Assembly: GCA_035686365.1 (NCBI GenBank)
Contig: DASRZM010000099.1
Span: 1 to 24,751, forward strand
Reading direction: 5' to 3'
Length of the DNA stretch: 24,751 nucleotides
Source: DASRZM01 sp035686365
GTDB lineage: Bacteria; Pseudomonadota; Gammaproteobacteria; Xanthomonadales; Xanthomonadaceae
The translations under genes and the position numbers were made by a program. Each line of letters opens with the position of its first letter. The stretch's first letter is position 1. The notes under the pieces are model-generated. The model searched no databases, was not told where the DNA came from, and worked only from the letters and a program-made list of their open reading frames with translations. Shown in pieces: positions 13,356 to 22,969 of this stretch.

Positions 13356-14378
13356 ATGCGCATTCTCGTCACCGGCGGCGGCGGCTTCCTCGGGCAGGCG
13401 ATCTGCACGCAGCTGCGCGGGCGCGGCCTGGAGGTCGTGAGCCTGAGCCGCGGGCTGTACCCGCCACTGGCGGCGCTGGGCGTGCGCCAGGTGCAGGGCG
13501 ACCTGGCCAGTTTCGACGCGGTGCTGGAAGCCGCGCGCGGCTGCCAGGCGGTGTTCCACGTCGGCGCCAAGGCCGGTGCCTGGGGCGGCTTCGACGAGTA
13601 CTTCGACGCCAACGTCGCCGGCACCGCGCACGTGCTGGCGGCCTGTCGCATCCACGAGATCACCCGGCTGGTCTACACCTCCACGCCCAGCGTCACCCAC
13701 CGGCGCACCCAGCCGGTGGCCGGCGGCAATGAGCGCGACACCCCGTACGGCTCGGGATTCCTGGCCTGGTATCCGGCCACCAAGCGCATCGCCGAGGAGA
13801 ACGTGCTGGCCGCCAACGATGCCGGCCTGGCCACGGTGGCGCTGCGGCCGCGGCTGATCTGGGGCCCGGGCGACAACCAGCTGCTGCCGCGGCTGGTCTC
13901 GCGCGCCCGCGCCGGCCGGCTGCGCCTGGTCGGCGACGGCCTCAACCGGATCGACACCACCTACATCGACAACGCAGTGCACGCGCACCTGTTGGCCTTC
14001 GATGCGCTGCAGCCGGGCGCGAACTGCGCCGGCAAGGCCTATTTCATTTCCAACGGCGAACCCAGGACCGTCGCCGAGGTCGTCAACGCGCTGCTGCGCG
14101 CGGCCGGTGCGCCGACGATCGACAAGACCCTTCCGTTCCGTGCCGCCTACTGGCTGGGCGCGGCGCTGGAGGTCGCGTGGTCGCTGCTGCCGCTGGGCGG
14201 CGAGCCGCCGATGACGCGATTTCTGGCCGAGCAGCTCTCGACCACGCATTTCTACGACATCAGCGCCGCGCGCCGCGACTTCGGCTACCAGCCGCAGGTG
14301 GCTTTCATCGAGGGTCTGCAGCGCCTGGGCGCGGCCTTGCGCGCGCAGGCGCCGGCAAGCGCGCAGCCGACCCCGTAA
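13356..14378 (+). CDS. oleD: OleD, NADPH-dependent 2-alkyl-3-ketoalkanoate reductase
   Basis: This is a 340-residue extended SDR. OleD reduces the 3-keto group of the OleA product to the 3-hydroxyacid used by OleC. The nucleotide-binding motif TGGGGFLG is at 6-13, and the catalytic YPATK has Tyr139 and Lys143. LRPRLIWGPGDNQLLPRLV and TTYIDNAVHAHLLA are typical of 3-beta-hydroxysteroid dehydrogenase-like extended SDRs. ATG 13356 places the Rossmann motif at the N-terminus; the in-frame ATG at 13275 would translate the hairpin array. ubiJ follows after a single base, suggesting cotranscription. Confidence 0.94.
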   Translation: MRILVTGGGGFLGQAICTQLRGRGLEVVSLSRGLYPPLAALGVRQVQGDLASFDAVLEAARGCQAVFHVGAKAGAWGGFDEYFDANVAGTAHVLAACRIHEITRLVYTSTPSVTHRRTQPVAGGNERDTPYGSGFLAWYPATKRIAEENVLAANDAGLATVALRPRLIWGPGDNQLLPRLVSRARAGRLRLVGDGLNRIDTTYIDNAVHAHLLAFDALQPGANCAGKAYFISNGEPRTVAEVVNALLRAAGAPTIDKTLPFRAAYWLGAALEVAWSLLPLGGEPPMTRFLAEQLSTTHFYDISAARRDFGYQPQVAFIEGLQRLGAALRAQAPASAQPTP

Positions 14379-14379
14379 C

Positions 14380-15024
14380 ATGCCTCCGATGGCCCCCGAC
14401 TCACTGGCATCGGCGTCCGGAACCCGGATCCGCCGCCGGCTCGGCGGCGCGCTCGAACGCGTGCTCGACCGGCTGCTCGCCCTGGATCCGGCCGCGCGCG
14501 CGGCGCTGGCGCCGCTGCAGGGCCGGCGCGTGGTCCTGGAACTGGCCGCGCCCGCGGTCGCGCTGTCGCTGACCGTGGCCGACGGTCGCCTGCGCGTGGG
14601 GCCCGCCGGCGGCGCGGCCGACCTGTCGATCCGCGCCCCGCTCTCGGCGCTGGCGGCGCGCGCGCTGGGCGCTGCCGGGACCGGACGCATCGCCATCAGC
14701 GGTGATGCGGAACTGGCGCAGCAGCTGCAACGACTGGCGCGGGACTGGCGGCCCGACATCGAGGGGGCATTGACCGATGCCTTCGGCGACGTCCTCGGCT
14801 ACCAACTCGCGCGCACACTGCTGGGCGCGCTGGGGGCGGCCCGCCGCAGCGGCGATCGACTGGCGCGCGACCTGGTCGATTACCTGGTCGAGGAGCGCGG
14901 CGATGTGATCGGCCGCGCCGAGATCGAAGCCTTTTGCGAGGACGTCGACCAGCTGCGCGACGACCTGGAGCGGCTCGCGCACCGGGTCGGGCGCCTCGGC
15001 GGGCGTCCGGGACGCGGAGCCTGA
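14380..15024 (+). CDS. ubiJ: UbiJ, SCP2-domain accessory factor of ubiquinone synthesis
   Basis: This is a 214-residue protein with an SCP2-like lipid-binding domain (about 25-115) and a C-terminal helical segment: DLVDYLVEERGDVIGRAEIE, then FCEDVDQLRDDLERLAHRV. This layout is characteristic of UbiJ. UbiJ works with UbiK and UbiB in the Ubi complex, where it is thought to hold the hydrophobic ubiquinone intermediates. It begins one base after oleD. In E. coli ubiJ is followed directly by ubiB; here ubiB lies 5.6 kb further on at 20670, beyond the algB-kinB locus. An ATG at 14389 is an alternative start. Confidence 0.82.
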   Translation: MPPMAPDSLASASGTRIRRRLGGALERVLDRLLALDPAARAALAPLQGRRVVLELAAPAVALSLTVADGRLRVGPAGGAADLSIRAPLSALAARALGAAGTGRIAISGDAELAQQLQRLARDWRPDIEGALTDAFGDVLGYQLARTLLGALGAARRSGDRLARDLVDYLVEERGDVIGRAEIEAFCEDVDQLRDDLERLAHRVGRLGGRPGRGA

Positions 15025-15062
15025 CCTGGCCTCCGGTCCCGGAACCCGCGTCGGAGCAGGCT

Positions 15063-15524
15063 TCAGTCGTACTCGTCCTGGGCCACGTCGGCGGCCTCGG
15101 TCCGTGTCTTCCGCAGCACTTCGGCGGCATCCTTGGCCGCCTCGTAGCTGCGTTCGGCGGACTGTTCGCACGACGGCTGCTGCTCGACCGGCAACCCGTC
15201 GCAGAGCTCCAGTGCCACCTTGTAGTCGGCTTCCGCCCGCGCGACCGACTCCTGGTAGCGGGCATCGGCGAGGTCGCGCGTGCCCTCGGCCTGGGCATCG
15301 ACGACATCCTCGGAGTCGCCTTCCCGGACCGCCTCGGCGACGTCCTTGCGGGCGTCGGCTGCCGTTTCGCGCACATCCTCGCGTGCGTCCGTCACCGACT
15401 CGGCGCCTTCGCGCTGTTTTTCGGCGACGTCCTCTCGGACCTCCTCCGGCGACTCCTGCTGCTGGCAGGCCGCCAGCGCGAATACGCAGGCCGAGACAAG
15501 CACCCATCGTCTGATCGCAGTCAT
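15063..15524 (-). CDS. Charged coiled-coil lipoprotein of unknown function, putative sigma-54 target
   Basis: This is a 153-residue predicted lipoprotein with basic RR at 5-6, a hydrophobic core and lipobox LAAC with Cys20. The mature part is dominated by Ala, Glu, Asp and Arg with recurrent REDV/RKDV units (EEVREDVAEKQREGAES), which suggests one long amphipathic helix or coiled coil along the periplasm. Two Cys bracket LCDGLPVEQQPSC near residue 110-120 and may form a disulfide. AAGGAGA lies a few bases before the ATG. A consensus-perfect -24/-12 promoter lies 58 bases upstream (15582-15597), so it can be transcribed independently of kinB. It converges with ubiJ with a 38-base gap. Confidence 0.75.
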   Translation of the reverse strand: MTAIRRWVLVSACVFALAACQQQESPEEVREDVAEKQREGAESVTDAREDVRETAADARKDVAEAVREGDSEDVVDAQAEGTRDLADARYQESVARAEADYKVALELCDGLPVEQQPSCEQSAERSYEAAKDAAEVLRKTRTEAADVAQDEYD

Positions 15525-15581
15525 GCATGTTCTCCTTGGTGGAACCGAATGCCGGCCCGTGCCGGTCCGGTGCTTGGGTTG

Positions 15582-15597
15582 AGCAATGCCCGTGCCA
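15582..15597 (-). promoter_or_regulatory. Sigma-54 (-24/-12) promoter of the coiled-coil lipoprotein gene
   Basis: Read on the minus strand this is TGGCACGGGCATTGCT. It matches the RpoN consensus TGGCACR-N4-TTGCW at every fixed position with exact spacing between the GG and GC doublets. The predicted start of transcription is near 15571, giving a leader of about 47 bases to the ATG at 15524 with its ribosome binding site. The adjacent algB encodes a sigma-54-type activator. The position between kinB and the lipoprotein gene, in the right orientation, makes chance unlikely. Confidence 0.78.
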
Positions 15598-15639
15598 GCC
15601 GTTGACACGGCCCAGGGCGGGCTGCGGAGAGCCGAATCC

Positions 15640-15658
15640 CGCGATCTGCACGATCGCG
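15640..15658. promoter_or_regulatory. Palindrome upstream of the sigma-54 promoter, possible activator site
   Basis: CGCGATC (15640-15646) and GATCGCG (15652-15658) are perfect complements around TGCAC. The centre is about 75-80 bases upstream of the predicted transcription start, where enhancer-binding proteins often bind. The ten bases GCGATCTGCA (15641-15650) recur at 18918-18927, upstream of the other sigma-54-like promoter. Assignment to AlgB is inference. Confidence 0.35.
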
Positions 15659-15693
15659 TGCCGCGGCCAGCTCGATTCGCGGCGCCGGCATGT

Positions 15694-17474
15694 TCACGAT
15701 GCCGGCAGGCGCACGACCACCTCGGTGCCGCGGCCGCGCGTCGACACCAGCCGGATCTCGCCGCCGTGCAGGTTGGCGACCTCCCGGCACAGCGCCAGGC
15801 CCAGCCCGCTGGTACCGGGGTGCGGTCCGGTCTGCACAAAGGGCTCGAACACGCGCTCCAGGTCTTCCTGGGCGATGCCCTCGCCGTCGTCGGCCACGGC
15901 CAGTTCGACGCAGCCGGGCAAGGCGCGCGCCAAAAGCCGGACCTGTCCCCCGCGCGGGGTGTGGCGCAGCGCGTTCGCGATCAGGTTGTCCAGGCACAGC
16001 GCGAGCCGGGTCCGGTCCACGTGCATGGGCGGCAGCGGCGCCTCCTGGATCCGTACTTCGAGCTCCACGCCCGCGCGCGCCGCGGCCTCGGCATGGCGGG
16101 CCGCTGCCGCGCGCACGCCCTCGGCGGTGTCGTAGTCCGACAGTTCCAGTTCGGCCGAGCCCGCATACAGAAGCGACAGGTCGAGCATGCGGTCGATCAG
16201 CGCCAGCAATCGCGCCAGCTCCGACTCCAGCGCCTGCACCAGTTCGAGCTCGCGGGGGTCCAGCCGCCCGTGCAGTGTGCGCTCGAGCACGCCCAGGGCC
16301 ATCTGCATTCCCGCGGCCGGCGTGCGCAGCTCGTGCGAGGCGCGCATCACGAAGTCCACGCGCATGCGGTCGAACTGGCGCTGGCGGGTGACATCGCGCA
16401 GCACCATCACCAATCCCGGGCGGCTGACGTCGGAAAAGGGCATCAGCGACCACACCAGAGTGCGCCGCTCGGCCGCCTCGCCCAGCGTGACCTCGCCGGA
16501 GCGGCCGACATCGTCACCGGGATTGGCCAGACGTGCGGCGACGGCCTGGTCGATCTCCGGTCGTCCGATCATGGCGCCGGGCAGCTCGTGCAGCACCTGG
16601 CTGCCGCGCACGCCGAGCTGGCGCTGCGCCACCGGGTTGATGCGCTCCACCCGACCGTCGTGGTCGAAGATCAGCAGGCCGTCGTCCATGCTGGCGATCA
16701 CCGCCTCGGTGCGACGGCGCTCGGCGATCAGCTCGTCGATGTTGACCGAGTGGTACATCTGCATCGCCGCGGCCATCTGGTTGAAGTGATCGACGAGTTC
16801 CTCGATTTCGCGCGCCTGGCCGCCGGCGCCCACCCGTGCCGAGAAGTCTCCACCGCCGACGCGAGCGGCCGCGTCGGCCAGCGATTCCAGTGGCCTGGCC
16901 AGCGTCGCAGCCAGGCGAGAGGAGATCCAGAGCCCGGCTGCCAGCGTCGCCACCGCAAGCAGCAGCAGCGCCAGCAGCACCCGCTGCAGCTGCGTGTCGA
17001 TGGCGGAGATCTCGCCGCTGGTCTGCGCACCGTAGGCGTGGAAGAGCTCGCCGGCTGCGCCGCGCAGCCGGTGCAGGGCCTCGCTGAGCGCCGCCGCCGA
17101 GGGTGTAGCGGCCTGCGCCTGCGCCGCAGCATCCTGCCATCCGGCACCGACCCGCTCGAGCAGGCGCTGCGAAACGTCGGCCAGCGGTGCCTGGCCCAGC
17201 GTGGCCAGCGGTGCGGCGCCGTCGCGCGCGACCCGGGCGGCGACCTCGCGCACCTGGGCGGCCGCGATCGCGCCGGTGCCCACGCCGAGTTCGGCGCGGG
17301 CCGATTCGGCCAGTTCACGCAGCCCCGCCGCCGCATCGAGCGTGTCCACGCCGTGTTCGGCCAGCTCTGCCGAGCTCTGGCCCAGCGCACCGACCGTCAG
17401 CGATGCGATCGCCAGCCCCGCGATCGCCAGCACGAGAACGGCGCCGTAGCCTGCCAGCAGTTGCGAGCGCAGGG

Positions 17475-17478
<4 letters not shown>
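15694..17478 (-). CDS. kinB: KinB-type membrane sensor histidine kinase
   Basis: This is a 594-residue sensor kinase. Its order is transmembrane helix 1 (about 8-30), a helical periplasmic domain (about 35-165), transmembrane helix 2 (about 166-187), HAMP (about 190-245), PAS (about 255-360), a HisKA domain with phospho-acceptor His382 in ASHELRTP, and a HATPase domain with N box NLIANALRHTP, ADDGEGI and GTSGLGLALCREV. Length and architecture match Pseudomonas KinB. The GTG start overlaps the algB stop as GTGA, a 4-base overlap that implies translational coupling. In Pseudomonas KinB acts largely as a phosphatase of AlgB; whether that holds here is unknown. A plus-strand frame of about 745 codons opposite this gene is a composition shadow. 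Confidence 0.92.
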
Positions 17479-18854
<1,376 letters not shown>

Positions 18855-18917
18855 CCAGGGGTTCCAGGGGCAACGGATTCGGCGGCCTTGCGTGCGAATT
18901 GCATGCCCCGGGTGCGG

Positions 18918-18927
18918 GCGATCTGCA
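18918..18927 (+). promoter_or_regulatory. Shared 10-mer upstream of the second sigma-54-like promoter
   Basis: GCGATCTGCA here repeats 15641-15650, the left part of the palindrome upstream of the lipoprotein promoter. It lies 75 bases before the -24 element at 19003. The matching right half (GATCGCG) is missing, so this is at best a half site. The remainder of the divergent gap 18855-19153 holds the promoter at 19003 and nothing else I recognise. Confidence 0.22.
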
Positions 18928-19002
18928 TTACACGGCCAAGCCTGGCGCCAGCAGATCAGCTAACACGTTGATTGACGGTGAAATGCGCTGCGAGTGCGGC
19001 GG

Positions 19003-19018
19003 TGGCACGGCTCTTGGA
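19003..19018 (+). promoter_or_regulatory. Sigma-54-like promoter before DUF1328-BON-entericidin genes
   Basis: TGGCACGGCTCTTGGA matches TGGCACR-N4-TTGCW with one mismatch, the C of the -12 GC doublet being G. Spacing is exact. The mismatch hits a usually invariant base, so activity may be weak. The predicted start near 19029 would leave a leader of about 125 bases before the ATG at 19154. The orientation is divergent from algB. Confidence 0.5.
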
Positions 19019-19153
19019 GCGTTTCGGGCGCCCGCCGCCCCGCGAGGCGGACTGGTTCATGTCCACAAACCCCGCGGTTCACAGACACAACGTTCACGGA
19101 TCGCAGGTCGATTTCCCGGTCCGGCACGACAGGACCCTCACCGGAGAAAGCCC

Positions 19154-19315
19154 ATGCTCTATTACGCCGTCGTCTTTTTCGTCATTGCGCTGATTGCCGC
19201 GGTGCTGGGATTTGGCGGCGTCGCCGGCGCATCGGCCGGCATCGCCAAGATCCTGTTCTTCATCTTCCTGATCCTGTTCGTGGTCTCGCTGATCTTCGGA
19301 CGCAGGAAAGCCTGA
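19154..19315 (+). CDS. DUF1328 (YtjA-like) small membrane protein
   Basis: This is a 53-residue protein that is almost entirely two membrane helices (YYAVVFFVIALIAAVLGFGG and ILFFIFLILFVVSLIF) joined by a small Gly/Ala loop, ending in the basic FGRRKA. This is the DUF1328 family, whose members often sit with BON/OsmY, CsbD or entericidin stress genes; the biochemical role is unknown. GGAGAAAG precedes the ATG. It is the first gene downstream of the sigma-54-like promoter at 19003. Confidence 0.9.
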   Translation: MLYYAVVFFVIALIAAVLGFGGVAGASAGIAKILFFIFLILFVVSLIFGRRKA

Positions 19316-19387
19316 ACACAGATCACCGTGGATTCACCGCACTGGATCCAGGATCCGGAGCCAAGGAACGCATAAGGAGTCATCGAC

Positions 19388-20290
19388 ATGACGATCCAAA
19401 CCCGAACCCGAACCCGGACAGCGATTCGCACCCTGGTCGTGGCCGTTTCCCTGGCCCTGGGCAGCCTGGCGCTGCAGGCCGAGGAGACGCATCCGCAGAC
19501 CGAGACCCGAACGCTCGAGCAGCAGGTCGGCGACGCGCGCCTGGAAGGGCAGATCTGGTCCGCCATCGCACTGAACCGCCACCTGAACCCGTTCGAGATC
19601 TCGATCGAGGTCCAGGGCGGGACCGCGGTGCTCAGCGGCGAGGTCGACGAGGCCGTCGACCGCGAGCTGGCCGAGCGCATCGCCATGAACGCCGAAGGCG
19701 TCGCCAAGGTCGAGAACCGCATCACGGTGAACCCCCAGTGGCAGCCCGGCGAGGCCAGTGACGATCGCGACTTCGCCGACGCCGTGGAGGACGCCACCAT
19801 CACCGCCACAGTCAAGTCCAGGCTGCTGTGGAACGACAACACTGACGGCCTGGACATCAACGTGGACACCCGCATGGGCCACGTCACCCTCAACGGCACC
19901 GCCGACAGCACCGCCAGCAAGGATCTGGCCACGCGCCTGGCCATGGGCACGCGCGGCGTGCACGGCGTCGACAACCGCCTGACCGTGGAAACCGAGGCGG
20001 CCAAGGACGCGCGCCAGGCCCGCGACGACCGCGGCCTGGACGATGCCATCACCGACAGCTGGATCACGACCAAGGTCAAGTCCGCGCTGCTGTACTCCAA
20101 GAACGTGGACGGCATGGACCTGACGGTGGAAACCTCCGATGGCGTGGTCACGATCGGTGGCGCCGCCAGCAGCAAGGCCGAGCGCGACCTGGCCGTGGAA
20201 ATCGCCCGGGACATCAAGGGCGTGCGCCAGGTGAACGCCGCGGGCGTGCGCATCGGCGAGCTCGAGAAGGACCGCGTTGCCGGCAACTGA
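19388..20290 (+). CDS. Periplasmic protein with three BON domains (OsmY-like)
   Basis: This is a 300-residue protein with a signal peptide cleaved near residue 31 (LALQA-EE). Three BON domains lie at about 47-115, 133-203 and 220-292. The last two contain the characteristic ITATVKSRLLWN and ITTKVKSALLYSKNVDG starts and Gly-x-V-x-L/I-x-G strands; the first is more diverged. BON domains bind phospholipid membranes, and OsmY-like proteins protect the envelope under osmotic stress. The AAGGAG at 19374-19379 fixes the start. The signal peptide begins with a repeated Arg-Thr run encoded by three perfect AACCCG hexamers (19399-19416). It lies 72 bases after the DUF1328 gene. Confidence 0.9.
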   Translation: MTIQTRTRTRTAIRTLVVAVSLALGSLALQAEETHPQTETRTLEQQVGDARLEGQIWSAIALNRHLNPFEISIEVQGGTAVLSGEVDEAVDRELAERIAMNAEGVAKVENRITVNPQWQPGEASDDRDFADAVEDATITATVKSRLLWNDNTDGLDINVDTRMGHVTLNGTADSTASKDLATRLAMGTRGVHGVDNRLTVETEAAKDARQARDDRGLDDAITDSWITTKVKSALLYSKNVDGMDLTVETSDGVVTIGGAASSKAERDLAVEIARDIKGVRQVNAAGVRIGELEKDRVAGN

Positions 20291-20341
20291 TCGAAGCCGC
20301 ATGTAGTCGCGCAAGTCGATCCGCAAACTGAGGAAGAACCC

Positions 20342-20497
20342 ATGAATACCGTCAAACTGCTACTGATGCGACTGGGTGTCCTGGCCGTGCTGGCCTCGGC
20401 GCTGGGCGCCTGCAACACCATGGAGGGCTTCGGCCGCGACGTCGAGAAGGTCGGCGGCGAGATCGAGGAAGAGGCCCAGGAGAAGAAGAACTACTGA
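20342..20497 (+). CDS. Entericidin-like small lipoprotein
   Basis: This 51-residue lipoprotein reads MNTVKLLLMRLG and continues to lipobox LGAC with Cys24, followed by NTMEGFGRDVEKVGGEIE and a Lys/Glu-rich end. The C-N-T-x-x-G-x-G-x-D-x-x-x-x-G-x-x-I pattern is that of the EcnA/EcnB entericidin family. Those are small envelope lipoproteins linked to stress and, in enterics, to toxin/antidote behaviour; only one copy is present here. The leader contains GAGGAAG before the ATG. A classical terminator follows 35 bases downstream, which closes the DUF1328-BON-entericidin group. Confidence 0.88.
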   Translation: MNTVKLLLMRLGVLAVLASALGACNTMEGFGRDVEKVGGEIEEEAQEKKNY

Positions 20498-20532
20498 CCG
20501 GTTCCGGCGCGCACTCTGCGCACGGAACAGGG

Positions 20533-20566
20533 GCGGTGCGGCCCGCGAGGGCCGCGCCGCTTTTCC
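20533..20566 (+). terminator. Intrinsic terminator after the entericidin gene
   Basis: GCGGTGCGGCCC (20533-20544) pairs with 20549-20560 (one G-U pair, otherwise perfect) around a GCGA tetraloop and is followed directly by TTTTCC. It is the clearest Rho-independent terminator in the window and separates the stress genes from ubiB. Confidence 0.88.
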
Positions 20567-20669
20567 TTGTGGGTCGGCCGGTCGGCCGCGTGCGTGTGGC
20601 GGGGCCGTGGCCCGGCATGGCAGAGTGCCCTCCCGCGCTGCCGGCGCCCGACTCCCGCTGCCACCTTCC

Positions 20670-22334
20670 GTGCGACCCCTGCAAACCCCCTTGCGCATCC
20701 TGCAGATCGCCCGCGTGGCGCTGCGCTACCGGCTCGATGCGCTGGCCGCGGGCACACGCTTCGGCGGCCTGCTGCGCCTGCTGCGCCCGTTCGTGCCGCG
20801 CGCGGCGCGCGAGGCCGGAGCCTTGCCGCGCGGGGCGCGCGTGCGGCTGGCGCTGCAGGCGCTGGGTCCGCTGTTCGTGAAGTTCGGGCAGATCCTGTCC
20901 ACCCGTCGCGACCTGCTGCCGCTGGACGTGGCCGAGGAACTGACGCTGCTGCAGGACCAGGTCGCTCCGTTCCCCGGCGAGCAGGCCCAGGCACTGGTCG
21001 AGCAGGCGCTGGGCCGTCCGATCGGTGAACTGTTCGGTCACTTCGAGCGCACGCCGCTGGCTTCGGCCTCGGTGGCGCAGGTCCATGCCGCGACACTGCC
21101 CGACGGCCGCGAGGTCGTGGTCAAGGTGCTGCGTCCGGGCATCGGGCGCGCCATCGACTCCGACCTGGACCTGCTGCGGACGCTGGCGCGGCTGGCGCAG
21201 CGGATCGGGCCGGACCCCGAACGGGTGCGGCCGGGCGAGATCGTCGACGAGATCGAGCGCTCGCTCACGCACGAGCTGGACCTGCAGCGCGAGGGCGCGA
21301 ACGCCTCGCTGCTGCGGCGCAACTTCCTGGGCTCCGCGGACCTGTACGTGCCGCTGGTCCACTGGACGCACTCGGCGCAATCGGTGCTGACCATGGAGCG
21401 CGTGCACGGCATCCCCTCGGACGACATCGCGGCGCTGGACGCGGCCCGGATCGACCGCGTGCGGCTGGCCGAGAAGGGGGTGCGGCTGTTCTACACGCAG
21501 GTATTCCGCGACAACTTCTTCCACGCCGATGCCCACGCCGGCAACATCTGGGTGGATCCGGAGCGGCGCGAGGATCCGCGCTTCATCGCGCTGGACTTCG
21601 GCATCATGGGGTCGCTGCCCGATGTCGACCGCTACTACCTGGCCGAGAACTTCACGGCCATGTTCGAACAGAACTACCGCCGCATCGCCGAGCTGCACAT
21701 CGAGGCCGGCTGGATGCCGGCGACGCTGCGCCTGGACGAGCTGGAGGCCGCCGTGCGCACCGTGTGCGAGCCGTATTTCACGCGGCCGTTGTCGGAGATC
21801 GCACTCGGCGAGGTGCTGCTGAAGCTGTTCAAGGTCGCCCACCAGTTCCAGCTCACCATCCAGCCCCAGCTCATCCTGCTGCAGAAAACACTGCTCAACA
21901 TCGAGGGACTGGGGCGGCTGCTGCACCCGAAGATCGACATCTTCGCCACCGCCCGGCCGGTGCTGGCGGAGATCCTGCGCCGCGAACGCAGCCCGCAGGC
22001 GGTGGCCAGGCTGGTGCGCCAGCGCCTGCCCGGATGGCTGGCGGCGGCGCCGGACATGCCGCAGCTGCTGCACGACTACCTCAAGCAGGCGGTGACCGGG
22101 CAGATGGACCTGCGCCTGCGCTCGCGCGACCTGGAGCGGCTGGCCGAGGTCAGCCACGCCGGCCAGCGCCAGAGCGTGTTCGCGATCCTCGGCGCGGCGC
22201 TGTGGATCGTGGCCGCAGTGCTCTACGGCCTGGGGGCGGGCGGCCCGACGCTGGCCGGCCTGCCGCTGCCGGTATGGCTGGCCGGCCTGGGCGGCATCGG
22301 CGCCTTCGCCGCCGCCTGGCCACGCCCGCACTGA
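20670..22334 (+). CDS. ubiB: UbiB, ABC1-family atypical kinase/ATPase of ubiquinone synthesis
   Basis: This is a 554-residue protein. UbiB is an ADCK/ABC1 protein that uses ATP to help lipid intermediates of ubiquinone synthesis leave the membrane. It shows the family-specific KFGQ motif (71-74, with KFGQILSTRRDLLP), the Ala-rich nucleotide loop ASASVAQVHAA (131-141), Lys152, HADAHAGN (285-292) and the metal-binding DFG (309-311). Two C-terminal membrane helices (about 503-550) anchor it. The GTG at 20670 gives a length and N-terminus (LRILQIARVALRYRLDAL) like other UbiB proteins; the frame is open much further upstream without similarity. The entericidin terminator isolates it from the preceding genes. 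Confidence 0.93.
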   Translation: MRPLQTPLRILQIARVALRYRLDALAAGTRFGGLLRLLRPFVPRAAREAGALPRGARVRLALQALGPLFVKFGQILSTRRDLLPLDVAEELTLLQDQVAPFPGEQAQALVEQALGRPIGELFGHFERTPLASASVAQVHAATLPDGREVVVKVLRPGIGRAIDSDLDLLRTLARLAQRIGPDPERVRPGEIVDEIERSLTHELDLQREGANASLLRRNFLGSADLYVPLVHWTHSAQSVLTMERVHGIPSDDIAALDAARIDRVRLAEKGVRLFYTQVFRDNFFHADAHAGNIWVDPERREDPRFIALDFGIMGSLPDVDRYYLAENFTAMFEQNYRRIAELHIEAGWMPATLRLDELEAAVRTVCEPYFTRPLSEIALGEVLLKLFKVAHQFQLTIQPQLILLQKTLLNIEGLGRLLHPKIDIFATARPVLAEILRRERSPQAVARLVRQRLPGWLAAAPDMPQLLHDYLKQAVTGQMDLRLRSRDLERLAEVSHAGQRQSVFAILGAALWIVAAVLYGLGAGGPTLAGLPLPVWLAGLGGIGAFAAAWPRPH

Positions 22335-22409
22335 ACCGGCAGTGCGTGCTGCGGGCGCATCGACGCGTCGCGGACGCTGCCCATGTCCGCTGGTCCCCGC
22401 GCCCTGCGC

Positions 22410-22461
22410 GCTCCGGGTGCCGTTCGTGCTGAGGTATCGAAGTACGCACGGCGCCCGGAGC
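22410..22461. repeat. 52-base palindrome between ubiB and arfB
   Basis: GCTCCGGGTGCCG (22410-22422) pairs with 22449-22461 with one mismatch, and pairing continues inward to about 22430 with two further mismatches. The centre CGTTCGTGCTGAGGTATCGA resembles a dispersed hairpin common in xanthomonad and related genomes (GTTCGT-n-TGAG...TCGAA-n-ACGAAC), here degenerate. The rest of the gap 22335-22546 contains only a possible -10 (TACAAT, 22531-22536). Confidence 0.7.
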
Positions 22462-22546
22462 CCCCACCCAGCCCGAGCCCATGACCGCAGCGATCACACT
22501 GGACTGAGGTCGCAGCCGGCCCCGCACCGCTACAATTGCCGCCGCC

Positions 22547-22969
22547 ATGCTGCAGGTCACCGACGAGATCACCATCCCGGAGAGCGAGCTGGAGGAACGC
22601 TTCGTGCGCGCCTCCGGGCCGGGCGGGCAGAACGTCAACAAGGTCTCCAGTGCCGTGGAACTGCGCTTCGACGTCGCCCGTTCGGCGGCGCTGCCCGCGG
22701 CCGTGCGCGCGCGGCTGCTCGCGCGCCGGGACCGGCGCATGAGCACCGAAGGCGTGCTGGTGATCCAGGCCCGGCGCTTCCGGACCCAGGAACGCAACCG
22801 CGAGGACGCGCGCGCGCGCCTGGCCAGCGTGGTGGCGGCCGCCACCGAAGTCCCCAAGCGCCGCATCGCCACCCGGCCCTCGCGCGCGGCACGACAACGC
22901 CGGCTCGACGACAAGCGCCAGCGCGGCGAGCGCAAGCGCACCCGCGGCGGCTGGACCCGCGAGCCATGA
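22547..22969 (+). CDS. arfB: Alternative ribosome-rescue peptidyl-tRNA hydrolase ArfB
   Basis: This is a 140-residue class-I release-factor-like protein (YaeJ/ICT1 family) that hydrolyses peptidyl-tRNA on ribosomes stalled without a stop codon. The catalytic GGQ (26-28) lies in SGPGGQNVNKVSSAVELRF, as in the family. A long basic tail (about 105-140, rich in Arg and Lys) fits the helix that enters the empty mRNA channel. There is no clear Shine-Dalgarno. The TACAAT at 22531-22536 would place transcription start only a few bases from the ATG, so it may be leaderless. It overlaps the next gene by ATGA. Confidence 0.92.
   Translation: MLQVTDEITIPESELEERFVRASGPGGQNVNKVSSAVELRFDVARSAALPAAVRARLLARRDRRMSTEGVLVIQARRFRTQERNREDARARLASVVAAATEVPKRRIATRPSRAARQRRLDDKRQRGERKRTRGGWTREP

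Noticed and set aside
18924..18938. Minus-strand TGGCCGTGTAATGCA as a sigma-54 promoter for algB
   Set aside because: The gap between the GG and GC doublets is one base short and the -24 box is poor. Exact spacing is essential for RpoN promoters.
18972..19193. Small 73-codon plus-strand frame across the algB-DUF1328 gap
   Set aside because: It overlaps the DUF1328 start in another frame, covers the sigma-54-like promoter and shows no motif or ribosome binding site.
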